Shown: piece by piece, positions 52,140 through 59,088 of the stretch
How the letters are laid out: each line of letters opens with the position of its first letter
Numbering within the stretch: the stretch's first letter is position 1
Assembly: GCA_045126215.1 (NCBI GenBank)
Contig: JBGVOD010000036.1
Span: 10,209 to 74,208, forward strand
DNA: 64,000 nucleotides
From: SVEL01 sp045126215
Lineage (GTDB): Bacteria; Bacillota; Clostridia; Lachnospirales; Lachnospiraceae
Direction of reading: 5' to 3'
The notes under the pieces: generated by a model
The model's database searches: none
What the model saw: only the letters and a program-made list of their open reading frames with translations
What the model was told of the DNA's origin: nothing
Translations under genes and position numbers: made by a program

Positions 52140-53237
52140 TTATTCTTCAGTTGACTCTTCTTCTGAAATTTCAACAGTTTCTTCTAATTCTTTTGCCTGT
52201 GATTCACTCTTTATATCAATCTTGAATCCTGTAAGCTTTGCTGCAAGTCTTGCATTCTGTCCATCCTTACCAATGGCAAGTGACAACTGGTAGTCTGGAA
52301 CTACAACCTTTGCTGTTCTTTCATCATCATCAGCTTCTACAGAAACAACCTTTGCAGGACTAAGTGCATTTTCAATAAATACTGCTGAATTATCACTCCA
52401 TCTTACGATATCAATCTTTTCACCACGTAATTCTGTAACAACAGCATTTACTCTTGAACCATTCACACCAACACAAGCACCAACTGGATCAACTTTTGGA
52501 TGTGAACTTCTAACTGAAATCTTGCTTCTTGAACCTGGGTCTCTTGAAATACCAACGATTTCTACTATTCCATCCTGAATTTCAGCAACTTCTGCTTCAA
52601 ATAATCTTCTTACAAGTTCAGGATTTGTACGAGAAATTATTACCTTTGGTACTGAACCTTTCTCAGGTTCCTTTACTTCATTTATATATACCTTAACTCT
52701 TTCATTGACTTTAAGATTCTCTGACTTAATTGATTCATTATCAAGTAACAATGCATCTAACTTACCAAGATTAATAACTGTTCCTCTTGCTGTCTTCTTT
52801 TGAACAATACCTGTAATAACATCCTTTTCCTTCTGGTAATACTTACTGTAGATTGCATGTTTTTCTTCTTCTCTAATCTTCTGTGTAATAACACTCTTCG
52901 CAACAGATGTTGCAATACGTCCAAACTCTTTTGTCTTTATTTCAACATTAATAATATCACCAACTGAGTGCTTCTTGCTAATCTTGTGAGCTTCATCAAG
53001 CGAGATCTCAGTAACTGGATTTTCAACTGCCTCTACAACTGTCTTCTCAGCATATATAGCAAAGTCACCTGTCTGTCTGTCAATTGTAACCTTAACATTG
53101 TCAGCTTTATCAAAGTGGTTCTTGTATGCTGTAATTAAAGAATTTTCAATAGCATCAAGTAATACGTCTTTGTTGATGTCCTTTTCCTTTTCTAAAGTGT
53201 TGAGTGCTTCAATTAATTCGCTGTTCATTTTTTTCAT
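52140..53237 (-). CDS. nusA: Transcription termination/antitermination factor NusA
   Basis: RNA polymerase-binding elongation factor. The 365 residues comprise the N-terminal polymerase-binding domain (about 1-125), an S1 domain (VTGIVQKKTARGTVINLGKLDALL, split here near 137-160), and tandem KH domains (DPVGACVGVNGSRVNAVV and LAIGKDGQNARLAAKLTG). There is no C-terminal acidic-repeat domain, as usual outside the Proteobacteria. Two start codons three codons apart both fit imperfectly with AGGAGG; the earlier is used. It follows rimP by 12 bp. Confidence 0.96.
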   Translation of the reverse strand: MKKMNSELIEALNTLEKEKDINKDVLLDAIENSLITAYKNHFDKADNVKVTIDRQTGDFAIYAEKTVVEAVENPVTEISLDEAHKISKKHSVGDIINVEIKTKEFGRIATSVAKSVITQKIREEEKHAIYSKYYQKEKDVITGIVQKKTARGTVINLGKLDALLLDNESIKSENLKVNERVKVYINEVKEPEKGSVPKVIISRTNPELVRRLFEAEVAEIQDGIVEIVGISRDPGSRSKISVRSSHPKVDPVGACVGVNGSRVNAVVTELRGEKIDIVRWSDNSAVFIENALSPAKVVSVEADDDERTAKVVVPDYQLSLAIGKDGQNARLAAKLTGFKIDIKSESQAKELEETVEISEEESTEE

Positions 53238-53249
53238 TTTCCTCCTAAT

Positions 53250-53717
53250 TTAAAAATCAAATGCCAATCTAATAAGGGCAACATCTTTTTTATCAAACTT
53301 GATTGTATTTTCATCATCTATTAAGATGGTAAAATCCTCATCCGTATATTCCTTAAGAATACCTGTAAAATCCTTCTGCTTGTTAATCGCCTTGAATAAA
53401 TGTACTTCAACCTCCATACCAATACTTCTGGCGAAGTCTTTCTCTTTCTTAAGTGGTCTTCCAAGTCCTGGCGAACTAACCTCCAGTATATATGAATCCT
53501 CAATAAAATCTCTCTCATCGAGTATATCACTTAATGCTCTGCTAACAATCTCACAATCGTCAACTGTTATGCCCCCCTCTTTGTCAATGTAGTATCTAAG
53601 ATAATAATTAGATGCTTCCTTGACATACTCCACATCGACGAGTTCAAAACCATTCGATGTGATAATCGGCATAACTATGTCTTCAGCCATTTTTTCATAT
53701 TCTTCTCTTTTAGACAT
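53250..53717 (-). CDS. rimP: Ribosome maturation factor RimP
   Basis: Assists 30S assembly. The 155 residues show the N-terminal domain with GFELVDVEYVKEASNYYLR in order near 22-40, DKEGGITVDDCEIVSRALSD near 45-64, and SYILEVSSPGLGRPL near 78-92; the C-terminal SH3-like domain follows. It heads the conserved operon that ends with ribF. AGGAGG precedes the ATG. The leader of about 170 nt contains several hairpins and a GC-rich block (separate entry). Confidence 0.95.
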   Translation of the reverse strand: MSKREEYEKMAEDIVMPIITSNGFELVDVEYVKEASNYYLRYYIDKEGGITVDDCEIVSRALSDILDERDFIEDSYILEVSSPGLGRPLKKEKDFARSIGMEVEVHLFKAINKQKDFTGILKEYTDEDFTILIDDENTIKFDKKDVALIRLAFDF

Positions 53718-53747
53718 AACTACCTCCTGTTTTCAAAACTCACTAAA

Positions 53748-53887
53748 TCCTTCAATCTCTGAAGGACTTGCTTCGCTTTACGCACCACCGTGCAACTGCA
53801 AAGCAGTTTTCCCTGGCACATCGTGCGCATCCCACGGAGCGTATTTACATAATAATCAAGCTCAAAGAACTATTAACATTATGTAAA
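53748..53887 (-). promoter_or_regulatory. Structured GC-rich leader before rimP
   Basis: The stretch carries hairpin TCCTTCA/TGAAGGA (53748-53766), hairpin AACTGC/GCAGTT (53794-53808), a GC-rich block from about 53766 to 53843 with several inverted GTGC/GCAC motifs, and a 10-bp inverted repeat TTTACATAAT/ATTATGTAAA (53844-53853, 53878-53887). The GC-rich block stands out from the AT-rich flanks and could be a structured operon leader or a dispersed intergenic repeat. No open reading frame of credible length is present. No promoter could be assigned firmly. Confidence 0.45.
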
Positions 53888-53913
53888 AGAGAGTGGACAT
53901 ATGCCCACTCTCT
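53884..53913 (-). terminator. Terminator between tRNA-Glu and rimP
   Basis: AGAGAGTGG (53888-53896) and CCACTCTCT (53905-53913) make a 9-bp stem with an 8-nt loop, followed on the minus strand by UUUUACAU. It lies about 78 bp after the tRNA and should end that transcript, though the U-run is short. Confidence 0.6.
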
Positions 53914-53990
53914 GTTGCCAGTAAATATTACTTTTGTAGTTTACCATCATTTACGCAAAAAAGCAAGTATTACTTTTTTCGCATAAAAAA

Positions 53991-54062
53991 CAGCTCATAG
54001 GGGAATCGAACCCCAGTTTTCGCCGTGAGAGGGCGACGTCTTAACCGCTTGACCAATGAGCC
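53991..54062 (-). tRNA. tRNA-Glu (anticodon CUC)
   Basis: The minus strand folds as a cloverleaf: acceptor GGCTCAT/ATGAGCT with a G-U first pair and discriminator G, anticodon stem TCGCC/GGCGA with loop CTCTCAC, and T arm GGGGTTCGATTCCCC. The anticodon is CUC, reading GAG. CCA is not encoded; Ts follow the discriminator base. A promoter with 17-bp spacing lies just upstream. Most genomes carry tRNA-Glu(UUC) as the main species, so this is the minor isoacceptor. Confidence 0.92.
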
Positions 54063-54080
54063 ATTGCAAACTGCTTTGAT

Positions 54081-54109
54081 AGTATACTAAAGAGACGAAA
54101 ATAAATCAA
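54081..54109 (-). promoter_or_regulatory. tRNA-Glu promoter
   Basis: Minus-strand TTGATT (54104-54109), 17-bp spacer, TATACT (54081-54086), about 19 bp before the tRNA 5' end. Confidence 0.7.
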
Positions 54110-54228
54110 GTGTTTTTTTCAAAAAATGAAAATGAATATTAAAAATGATTATTAAATAAAAAATAATTGAATTTTATTAGAAAGGTAACTTAATAAAAAT
54201 AAAATAAATATTTAAAAGAAAAACTTCA

Positions 54229-54711
54229 TTAAATTAACTTCTCATTTCTCAAAAAATCAAGAAACGCTCCACATCCTTTTACAATATCATTGTATGTTTC
54301 GGAAAAGTTCCCTGTATACCAAGGGTCCGCTACTTCTTTCTCCATTCCAGCATATTGAAGCAACATCTTTATCTTGCCACCCTTGTGTCCTGTCATTCTC
54401 TGAATATTTCTGATGTTTGCATTATCCATACCTATCAGATAATCATATTTATCATAATCTGAAGCCTGCAACTGTACAGCAAACTTCCCCTCACAACTAA
54501 TACCGTGCTTTGCAAGCTCTGCTCTCGCCGGTGGATATACAGGATTACCTATACCCCTGTATATCTCCTCTGTACTGGTCGCAGCAGACGCAATGTAAAA
54601 CTGATCTTCGATGTTTAATTTCTTTACCATGTCCTTTAGGACGAATTCTGCCATTGGCGAACGACAGATATTGCCGTGGCAGATGAATAGCACTTTTATA
54701 TGTTCTTTCAT
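54229..54711 (-). CDS. Low-molecular-weight protein-tyrosine phosphatase
   Basis: A 160-residue cytosolic phosphatase. The P-loop CHGNICRS at residues 11-18 provides the Cys11 nucleophile and Arg17; the general-acid aspartate is Asp129 in DPWYTGNF. The tyrosine pair typical of the family's regulation is not evident. Bacterial members act on tyrosine kinases of capsule or exopolysaccharide synthesis or in stress responses. It stands alone between tRNA-Glu and the mobile element; its ribosome site is weak. It is the last apparent chromosomal gene before the element's left end. Confidence 0.93.
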   Translation of the reverse strand: MKEHIKVLFICHGNICRSPMAEFVLKDMVKKLNIEDQFYIASAATSTEEIYRGIGNPVYPPARAELAKHGISCEGKFAVQLQASDYDKYDYLIGMDNANIRNIQRMTGHKGGKIKMLLQYAGMEKEVADPWYTGNFSETYNDIVKGCGAFLDFLRNEKLI

Positions 54712-54734
54712 AAGTTCTCAAATCCTTTCAAATG

Positions 54735-54915
54735 CCCGTAAATACTGGGTTTGTGGAGTTTTTCATATTTTTGCTGTTTTGTCATTTCTTCTCAAAATAG
54801 GGTATATTTTCTCGGGTGTTTGTCTTAAAAATTGGCTTATTTTCAAAAATTTAAGACAGCAATTTCAACTGTCTTAAATTTTCACGAACCCTTATAAACA
54901 CTGGCTTTGATGGGC
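54735..54915. repeat. Pair of imperfect repeats near the element end
   Basis: Segments at 54735-54757 and 54889-54914 share the theme CCC-TA-A-ACTGG-TTTG--GG. They flank the region between the phosphatase start and the integrase stop. In Tn916-type elements the integrase binds direct repeats near each end, so these are candidate arm sites or the attachment junction. The exact crossover was not located because the other end is outside the window. Confidence 0.45.
54846..54882 (-). terminator. 14-bp hairpin downstream of the integrase gene
   Basis: Arms 54846-54859 and 54869-54882 are perfectly complementary over 14 bp with a 9-nt loop (core TTAAGACAG/CTGTCTTAA). U-rich arm ends allow termination in both directions, protecting host and element from each other's transcription. 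Confidence 0.6.
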
Positions 54916-54974
54916 GTTCCGTAACAAACTAACATATCAAAAACGCCTATTGCCGGGTCAAAACTTCTGTTCGT

Positions 54975-56183
54975 TTAAGCCTCTTTTTCCATCAATAAAT
55001 CGAGTCTTTCCATCTCTGCTATTGCATCTTCTGATTTGATATGCGTATATGTATCAAGCGTTACGGAGATATCTCCATGTCCCATAATATACTGCAATAC
55101 CTTGGGATTCATGCCGGACTTTGCCATATTCGTACAAAACGTATGTCTGCACACATGCGGTGTAATCTTCGGCATCTGCACCTTATAAATGCTGTTGTAT
55201 TTACTTACAGAGAGTTGGAAATACTTCTCCCAATGCAACGCCACCCTCGGTTTTCCGTTCTTATCTAAGAAGAGGAATCCTGAATATCCGTCTACAATTG
55301 GCTCAATCTTTGGCTTTGGACGATTCTTGATAATACGCTTGAACGCATCCACCACATCCGGTGTCATTGGAACATCACGAACGCCATTTCCTGTCTTTGT
55401 TGACTCACAAATATACTTCATTTCGCTTGTACGTTGGAGCTGATGATTAACCTTAATGACTTTCTTGCGAAAATCAATATCCTTAATCGTCAGACCACAA
55501 AACTCACTGATACGAAGTCCTGTCTTGAACAAGATATAAAACGCATCATAGTATCTGTTATAATGTCTGTCCTGTTGAATAAACTCCAAGAACTTTCTCT
55601 CTTGTTCTCTTGTGAGTGCATCCCTTTTGACACTGTCATTCACAACAACTGTGTGAAGTTCAAACTGAAATGGATTTTTGATAATCATATCATCATCTGT
55701 CGCCATCTGAAACGCTGGACGAAGAACACCACGCACCGTACAAATGGTGCTATATCCTCTGCCCTCTTCCTGCATTTTAATCAGAAAAACCTTTGCATCT
55801 GATGTTTTGATAGTCGCAATCTTTCTTTGTCCAAAGGGTTCCTTTGCCAAAATGTTTTGCACAAATTTGTAGCCGGTACGAGTACTGTGCTTTACTCCGG
55901 TCTTGGTCATTAGATATTTTTCAACTAATTCGCAAACCGTAATATCTTCACAACAGAGTTCCAATCTCAGCTGTTTCTCGACATCCTTGATTTTCTCTCT
56001 CAAAGATTTCTCTTTACGCTTTCCTGCCGGAGTTGGGTCCGAAGCGGTCAATCGCCAACTGTATACTGATTTTCTCTGTCCAAAGGGCGTGGTGTAACGA
56101 TACACATAACGTCCATCATCTTGTTGCCACTCGCCCGTCTGAAGCACTCTTCCTTTATTGTCACGTCTCTTTGTATTACTCAT
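54975..56183 (-). CDS. int: Tyrosine recombinase, Tn916 Int-like
   Basis: Integrase of a conjugative-transposon-like element. The 402 residues from the chosen ATG (AGGAG 7 nt upstream) closely match the length of Tn916 Int. An N-terminal arm-binding domain (about 1-75) with GRYVYRYTTPFGQR is followed by the core-binding domain (about 80-180) and the catalytic domain with Arg224 (TGLRISEFCGL), His343-x-x-Arg346 (HVCRHTF), His369 (GHGDIS) and nucleophile Tyr379 (DTYTH). The gene lies at the element's end next to the phosphatase. The excisionase is immediately upstream, as in Tn916. Intact by eye. Confidence 0.93.
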   Translation of the reverse strand: MSNTKRRDNKGRVLQTGEWQQDDGRYVYRYTTPFGQRKSVYSWRLTASDPTPAGKRKEKSLREKIKDVEKQLRLELCCEDITVCELVEKYLMTKTGVKHSTRTGYKFVQNILAKEPFGQRKIATIKTSDAKVFLIKMQEEGRGYSTICTVRGVLRPAFQMATDDDMIIKNPFQFELHTVVVNDSVKRDALTREQERKFLEFIQQDRHYNRYYDAFYILFKTGLRISEFCGLTIKDIDFRKKVIKVNHQLQRTSEMKYICESTKTGNGVRDVPMTPDVVDAFKRIIKNRPKPKIEPIVDGYSGFLFLDKNGKPRVALHWEKYFQLSVSKYNSIYKVQMPKITPHVCRHTFCTNMAKSGMNPKVLQYIMGHGDISVTLDTYTHIKSEDAIAEMERLDLLMEKEA

Positions 56184-56250
56184 TATCATTCTCCTTTCAA
56201 AGAGCTGTGACATGGCTTAGTGTTAATATATCACAACCCTTTCGATTTTT

Positions 56251-56457
56251 CTATATTGCTTCTAATGTATCTATGAATTTTTCAAACTTCGCTCTTTTAA
56301 TCTGCACACGATTTCCATTCCAAAGAAGGTAATCCGCGTTGCGATTTTCATTGATAAGATTACGTAGCTTATGTTCTCCGATACGGAAGTATGCTGCAGC
56401 TTCCTCTACGGTTAATGTGTACTTTTCCCACACCGGAATATTGTAAGTATTATTCAT
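56251..56457 (-). CDS. xis: Excisionase, Tn916 Xis-like
   Basis: A 68-residue winged-helix DNA-bending protein that directs the integrase toward excision. IPVWEKYTLTVEEAAAYF near residues 6-23 and NGNRVQIKRAKFEKFIDTLE near 46-65 are close to Tn916 Xis. The start at 56457 has AGGAGG 5 nt upstream and overlaps the DnaC-like stop by 8 bp (ATGAATAA). It precedes int by about 67 bp. The element may therefore still be able to excise if int is active. Confidence 0.92.
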   Translation of the reverse strand: MNNTYNIPVWEKYTLTVEEAAAYFRIGEHKLRNLINENRNADYLLWNGNRVQIKRAKFEKFIDTLEAI

Positions 56458-57265
56458 TCGGACCTCCTCTCTTTTCTCCATGGAAATACTCTCTGAATTT
56501 ATTCATCATCTTGCCCCTTTGGGCTTTTCTTTGACTCTCGCCTTTGACTTGCACTGGCTGGCAAACTGCACGGATTCTGTCATAGATTCTTGACTCATTC
56601 AAATCCTGCGTCTCATCCATTTCTTTTACAGTTAGATTGGTAGTAATAATCATTGGCTTACCAGAACGCACTCTTCTATCAATTACATTGAATAGACCTT
56701 CCATTCGATACTCTGAATGACTCTCTACACCCAGATCATCAATGATAAGTAAGTCGTAACCACAAATTGCATTTACATAATCATTTTTGTCTGAGGCTGA
56801 AAATATCCCATTGATGATGGTCGCAAAGTTCGTCATCAAAACTTTCACCTCTTGTTCTAAGAGTGCGTTGGCAATACAAGCAGCCATATAACTCTTGCCA
56901 CTACCGACTCCACCCCAAAGCAGAAGTCCATGACCGTTCTTTCGCATCTCCCGCCAGTTCTCTACATAACGTTTTGCATACTCCATACAGGGATTCGCAC
57001 CATTATCATTTTCAAAATTCCACTCTCTCATTGTGCGTTCCTCAAAACATACTGAAGTATTGCTTTCAACCGTTTGTCTGTGCTCACGCTCTTTTCGTTC
57101 TTTCTCTTCGCGAGCGTTACGCTCACGGACACATGCACACTGCCTTGGATGCTTTGTCATTCCAAAGATTGCTTGTATCTTCTCCGGCAGAAACTGCTCC
57201 AAAGGCTCCTTACAAATTGTGCAATACTCTAATCCGTTTTCTGCTATATAAATCTCTCTATTCAT
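56450..57265 (-). CDS. DnaC/IstB-like ATPase (helicase loader)
   Basis: A 271-residue AAA+ protein. A short N-terminal zinc-like module (CTIC and CAC near residues 15-45) is followed by a charged stretch and the ATPase core: Walker A GGVGSGKS (118-125), Walker B LLIIDDLG near 172, and sensor ITTNLT near 206. Such proteins load the replicative helicase for element replication. It follows the RepA-like gene with one base between, and overlaps xis. RepA plus DnaC pairs are typical of Firmicute integrative elements. Confidence 0.88.
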   Translation of the reverse strand: MNREIYIAENGLEYCTICKEPLEQFLPEKIQAIFGMTKHPRQCACVRERNAREEKERKEREHRQTVESNTSVCFEERTMREWNFENDNGANPCMEYAKRYVENWREMRKNGHGLLLWGGVGSGKSYMAACIANALLEQEVKVLMTNFATIINGIFSASDKNDYVNAICGYDLLIIDDLGVESHSEYRMEGLFNVIDRRVRSGKPMIITTNLTVKEMDETQDLNESRIYDRIRAVCQPVQVKGESQRKAQRGKMMNKFREYFHGEKRGGPNE

Positions 57266-57266
57266 T

Positions 57267-57749
57267 TTAAAAACTCTCCTTCTCTTCGTAATCGTAATCT
57301 CTTAATGGGTTATTTATCTTTTTACTTATATATTTACTAGTGGGCGATTTTCCGCCATAGTTTAGGTCGGTTTTCTGACCTACAGGGGGCGATTTCCCGA
57401 CGCCAGTAATCTGTCCTACTTCCTCGTCTGGAAATAATAGATACAGATGGTTCGGTCGCCCTCGCCCTTGTGGAATCTTCTCTAGTAGCTGCGATGCGCC
57501 CAACTCTCTTAGCGCATCCTTAATTGTTGTACTACTCCTATCCATATCCACTGCCATCTGATTGATAGGATAGATAAAATAAACTCTGCCTCGACTGTCT
57601 ACCCATGCGTTCTTCTGGGATAATTGTGCTTTCCCGAGTAATTGTATGTAGAGCAGCTTTGCTGTATTGCTGATGGGAAGATTTATCAGGAATCGTGGCA
57701 TTGGAAGGTAAGCAGGGAGCTTTGTATGTTGATACATATACTTACTCAT
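57267..57749 (-). CDS. RepA_N-type replication initiator
   Basis: A 160-residue protein resembling the N-terminal winged-helix domain of RepA_N initiators: YLPMPRFLINLPISNTAKLLY in order near 14-34, NAWVDSRGRVYFIYPINQMA near 47-66, and a recognition helix region SSTTIKDALRELGASQLLEK. GRGRPNHLYLLFP closes the domain near 93-105. The rest is a low-complexity Gly/Ser/Lys tail, so it is shorter than plasmid RepA proteins. It overlaps the upstream gene by 8 bp. It probably binds the repeat-rich region at 58.3-59.1 kb, which is inference. Confidence 0.82.
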   Translation of the reverse strand: MSKYMYQHTKLPAYLPMPRFLINLPISNTAKLLYIQLLGKAQLSQKNAWVDSRGRVYFIYPINQMAVDMDRSSTTIKDALRELGASQLLEKIPQGRGRPNHLYLLFPDEEVGQITGVGKSPPVGQKTDLNYGGKSPTSKYISKKINNPLRDYDYEEKESF

Positions 57750-58269
57750 CTTTATGAATCGCCTCCTCTTTCAAACGTTTCTTCAAATCATTCAATTCAT
57801 GGTGTGCATGCACCGCCTTACTAAGATGTTCGTTTTTTAATTGATATGAATTTGGTATATTATGACGATTGCCATAATATTCTGCTTTCGCATCGTGAAA
57901 TCCGTATTCTAGCTGCAGTTTTTCACAATACAATTTGTAATACTTTTTCTTCCAAACCTCTTCCGCTACCTCAAGCCCTTTTAATCTACTTTGCGTTATT
58001 ATTCGTAAGACCTTTGGATGAAGTGGACGAAGCAACTTTAACAATTCAGCAATCATCTCTGGATTTAAGCAATAAAGTCCATCATCCTCTATCGCAACCA
58101 AATTCTCTTTTGCTAATGCAACCTGCATCTGTGCTCTCGCTGTAGACTCCTTGACCCCTACATTTTTAACTAAATGTCTCTTAATCTCTTCCCACGACTT
58201 TTCTTCTGTACCAATAAACGTATAAATTCGATGGTACTTCGAAAAGCAATGAAATCCTTTTTCTATCAT
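57742..58269 (-). CDS. Unrecognised element protein, possible winged helix
   Basis: I do not recognise this 175-residue protein. Residues about 18-75 (KSWEEIKRHLVKNVGVKES, then MQVALAKENLVAIEDDGLYCL) look like a helix-turn-helix or winged-helix unit. The C-terminal half is helical and charged and includes a likely coiled coil at about 145-175 (ELNDLKKRLKEEA). It is the first gene of the rep-dnaC-xis-int operon, with AGGAGG 8 nt before the ATG. Its upstream leader has a 13-bp inverted repeat and two direct repeats, consistent with control of replication. Function not assigned. Confidence 0.7.
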   Translation of the reverse strand: MIEKGFHCFSKYHRIYTFIGTEEKSWEEIKRHLVKNVGVKESTARAQMQVALAKENLVAIEDDGLYCLNPEMIAELLKLLRPLHPKVLRIITQSRLKGLEVAEEVWKKKYYKLYCEKLQLEYGFHDAKAEYYGNRHNIPNSYQLKNEHLSKAVHAHHELNDLKKRLKEEAIHKDE

Positions 58270-58296
58270 GTCTTGTACCTCCTGTGAAAATATCTA

Positions 58297-58345
58297 GGGC
58301 TATAAAAAGCTGATGGCAAAAAATCTCATAACTTTTTATAAGCCC
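58297..58345 (-). promoter_or_regulatory. Leader hairpin upstream of the rep operon
   Basis: GGGCTATAAAAAG (58297-58309) and CTTTTTATAAGCCC (58332-58345) pair with one bulge around a 22-nt loop, 28 bp before the first gene of the rep operon. It may regulate translation or copy number. Confidence 0.5.
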
Positions 58346-58409
58346 ACGTTTTGTTTTTTCACCTAGTACTTAGGGTTCGAAATCGTCAGTTGCAAAAAAT
58401 CATGCAAAT

Positions 58410-58428
58410 GTTCACAAAAAGTTCACAA
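58410..58428. repeat. Two TTGTGAAC direct repeats, 11-bp period
   Basis: On the minus strand TTGTGAAC occurs at 58421-58428 and 58410-58417, one helical turn apart, upstream of the rep operon. Likely regulator or initiator sites. Confidence 0.5.
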
Positions 58429-58523
58429 TTTATATCATTGATTTTGTGACCAGCCTAGGTTGACTTTCATCCAATCACACTGGAAATGAGGTCAGAGTAC
58501 TCTGTTCAATTGCACTGAAAGCT

Positions 58524-58645
58524 GTCCAAACTACTTTGACATTTGGTCAAACCACTTTGGACGCTTCCAATGCTGTTGGATGCCAAAACTCCAGTAAAAT
58601 CAAGGATTCTAGCACTTTGTACAAAAGTCATACCACTCTGGTTTG
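58524..58645. repeat. Iteron-like repeats, candidate origin
   Basis: The theme CAAAC(T/C)ACTTTGRAC occurs at 58524-58540 and 58545-58562, with weaker relatives near 58608-58622 and 58627-58645. GTCCAAA and TTTGGAC at the outer edges of the first two copies, and TTTGAC/GTCAAA inside, make nested inverted repeats. It lies in the 819-bp gene-free block (58270-59088) upstream of the RepA_N-like operon, fitting an initiator-binding origin or a transfer origin. Confidence 0.5.
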
Positions 58646-58767
58646 TCATACGCATACAACTTGCGACTGGTTAACAGGATACGCCTAGAGTTGCAATCCA
58701 ACTCGGCTGAAAATACCAAATTTCTATGTCATTTGCTCTAGGGTATCCACCCTATAACCCGTAGCTC

Positions 58768-59002
58768 GTCCACTTCTGGTCCCGGGGACTAGAAGTCCAG
58801 GAAACAAAAAAATACCGATGAAATTACTAATGTAATCTCACCGGTATCTTGACTTTATTACCGAAAAATATATACTTAATGCATAGTCAACTTTGAAGGA
58901 AAAAAGCTGGGTTCCCGAATGGGAGTAGGCTCTTGTGAGTTTAGAATCCTTTGCTCCTGGGGTTGACTTTTTCACTTCTAGTCCCCGGGACCAGAAGTGG
59001 AC
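58768..59002. repeat. Perfect 29-bp inverted repeats, each itself palindromic
   Basis: Segments 58768-58796 and 58974-59002 are exact reverse complements. Each contains a near-perfect palindrome ACTTCT-x-GTCCC...GGGAC-x-AGAAGT centred on CCCGGG. They enclose 177 bp that hold a terminator and a further AGTCAAC/GTTGACT pair (58885-58891, 58962-58968). The high-GC palindromes stand out from their surroundings. They could be ends of a small inserted unit, regulatory sites or origin structure. Confidence 0.85.
58805..58847 (-). terminator. Strong intrinsic terminator of the cargo operon
   Basis: In the minus-strand RNA 16 consecutive pairs form between 58832-58847 and 58812-58827 (including G-U pairs), with a 4-nt loop and then UUUUUUGUUU. 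The fold includes AUACCG/CGGUAU and AUUAC/GUAAU. It stops transcripts from the HNH operon before the replication region. Confidence 0.8.
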
Positions 59003-59015
59003 TCATAGATACAAT

Positions 59016-59055
59016 TAGCCGATGCAGAACACTTTTGTGTGTTCTGCACCGGCTA
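59016..59055 (-). other. 17-bp hairpin downstream of the HNH gene
   Basis: TAGCCGATGCAGAACAC and its partner at 59039-59055 pair fully in the minus-strand RNA with one G-U and a 6-nt loop, 34 bp after the HNH stop. The U-tract is absent, so it may stabilise the 3' end in front of the true terminator at 58805-58847. Confidence 0.65.
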
Positions 59056-59088
59056 TAATTATCTCCAACAAACTGAATTTTCACATCT

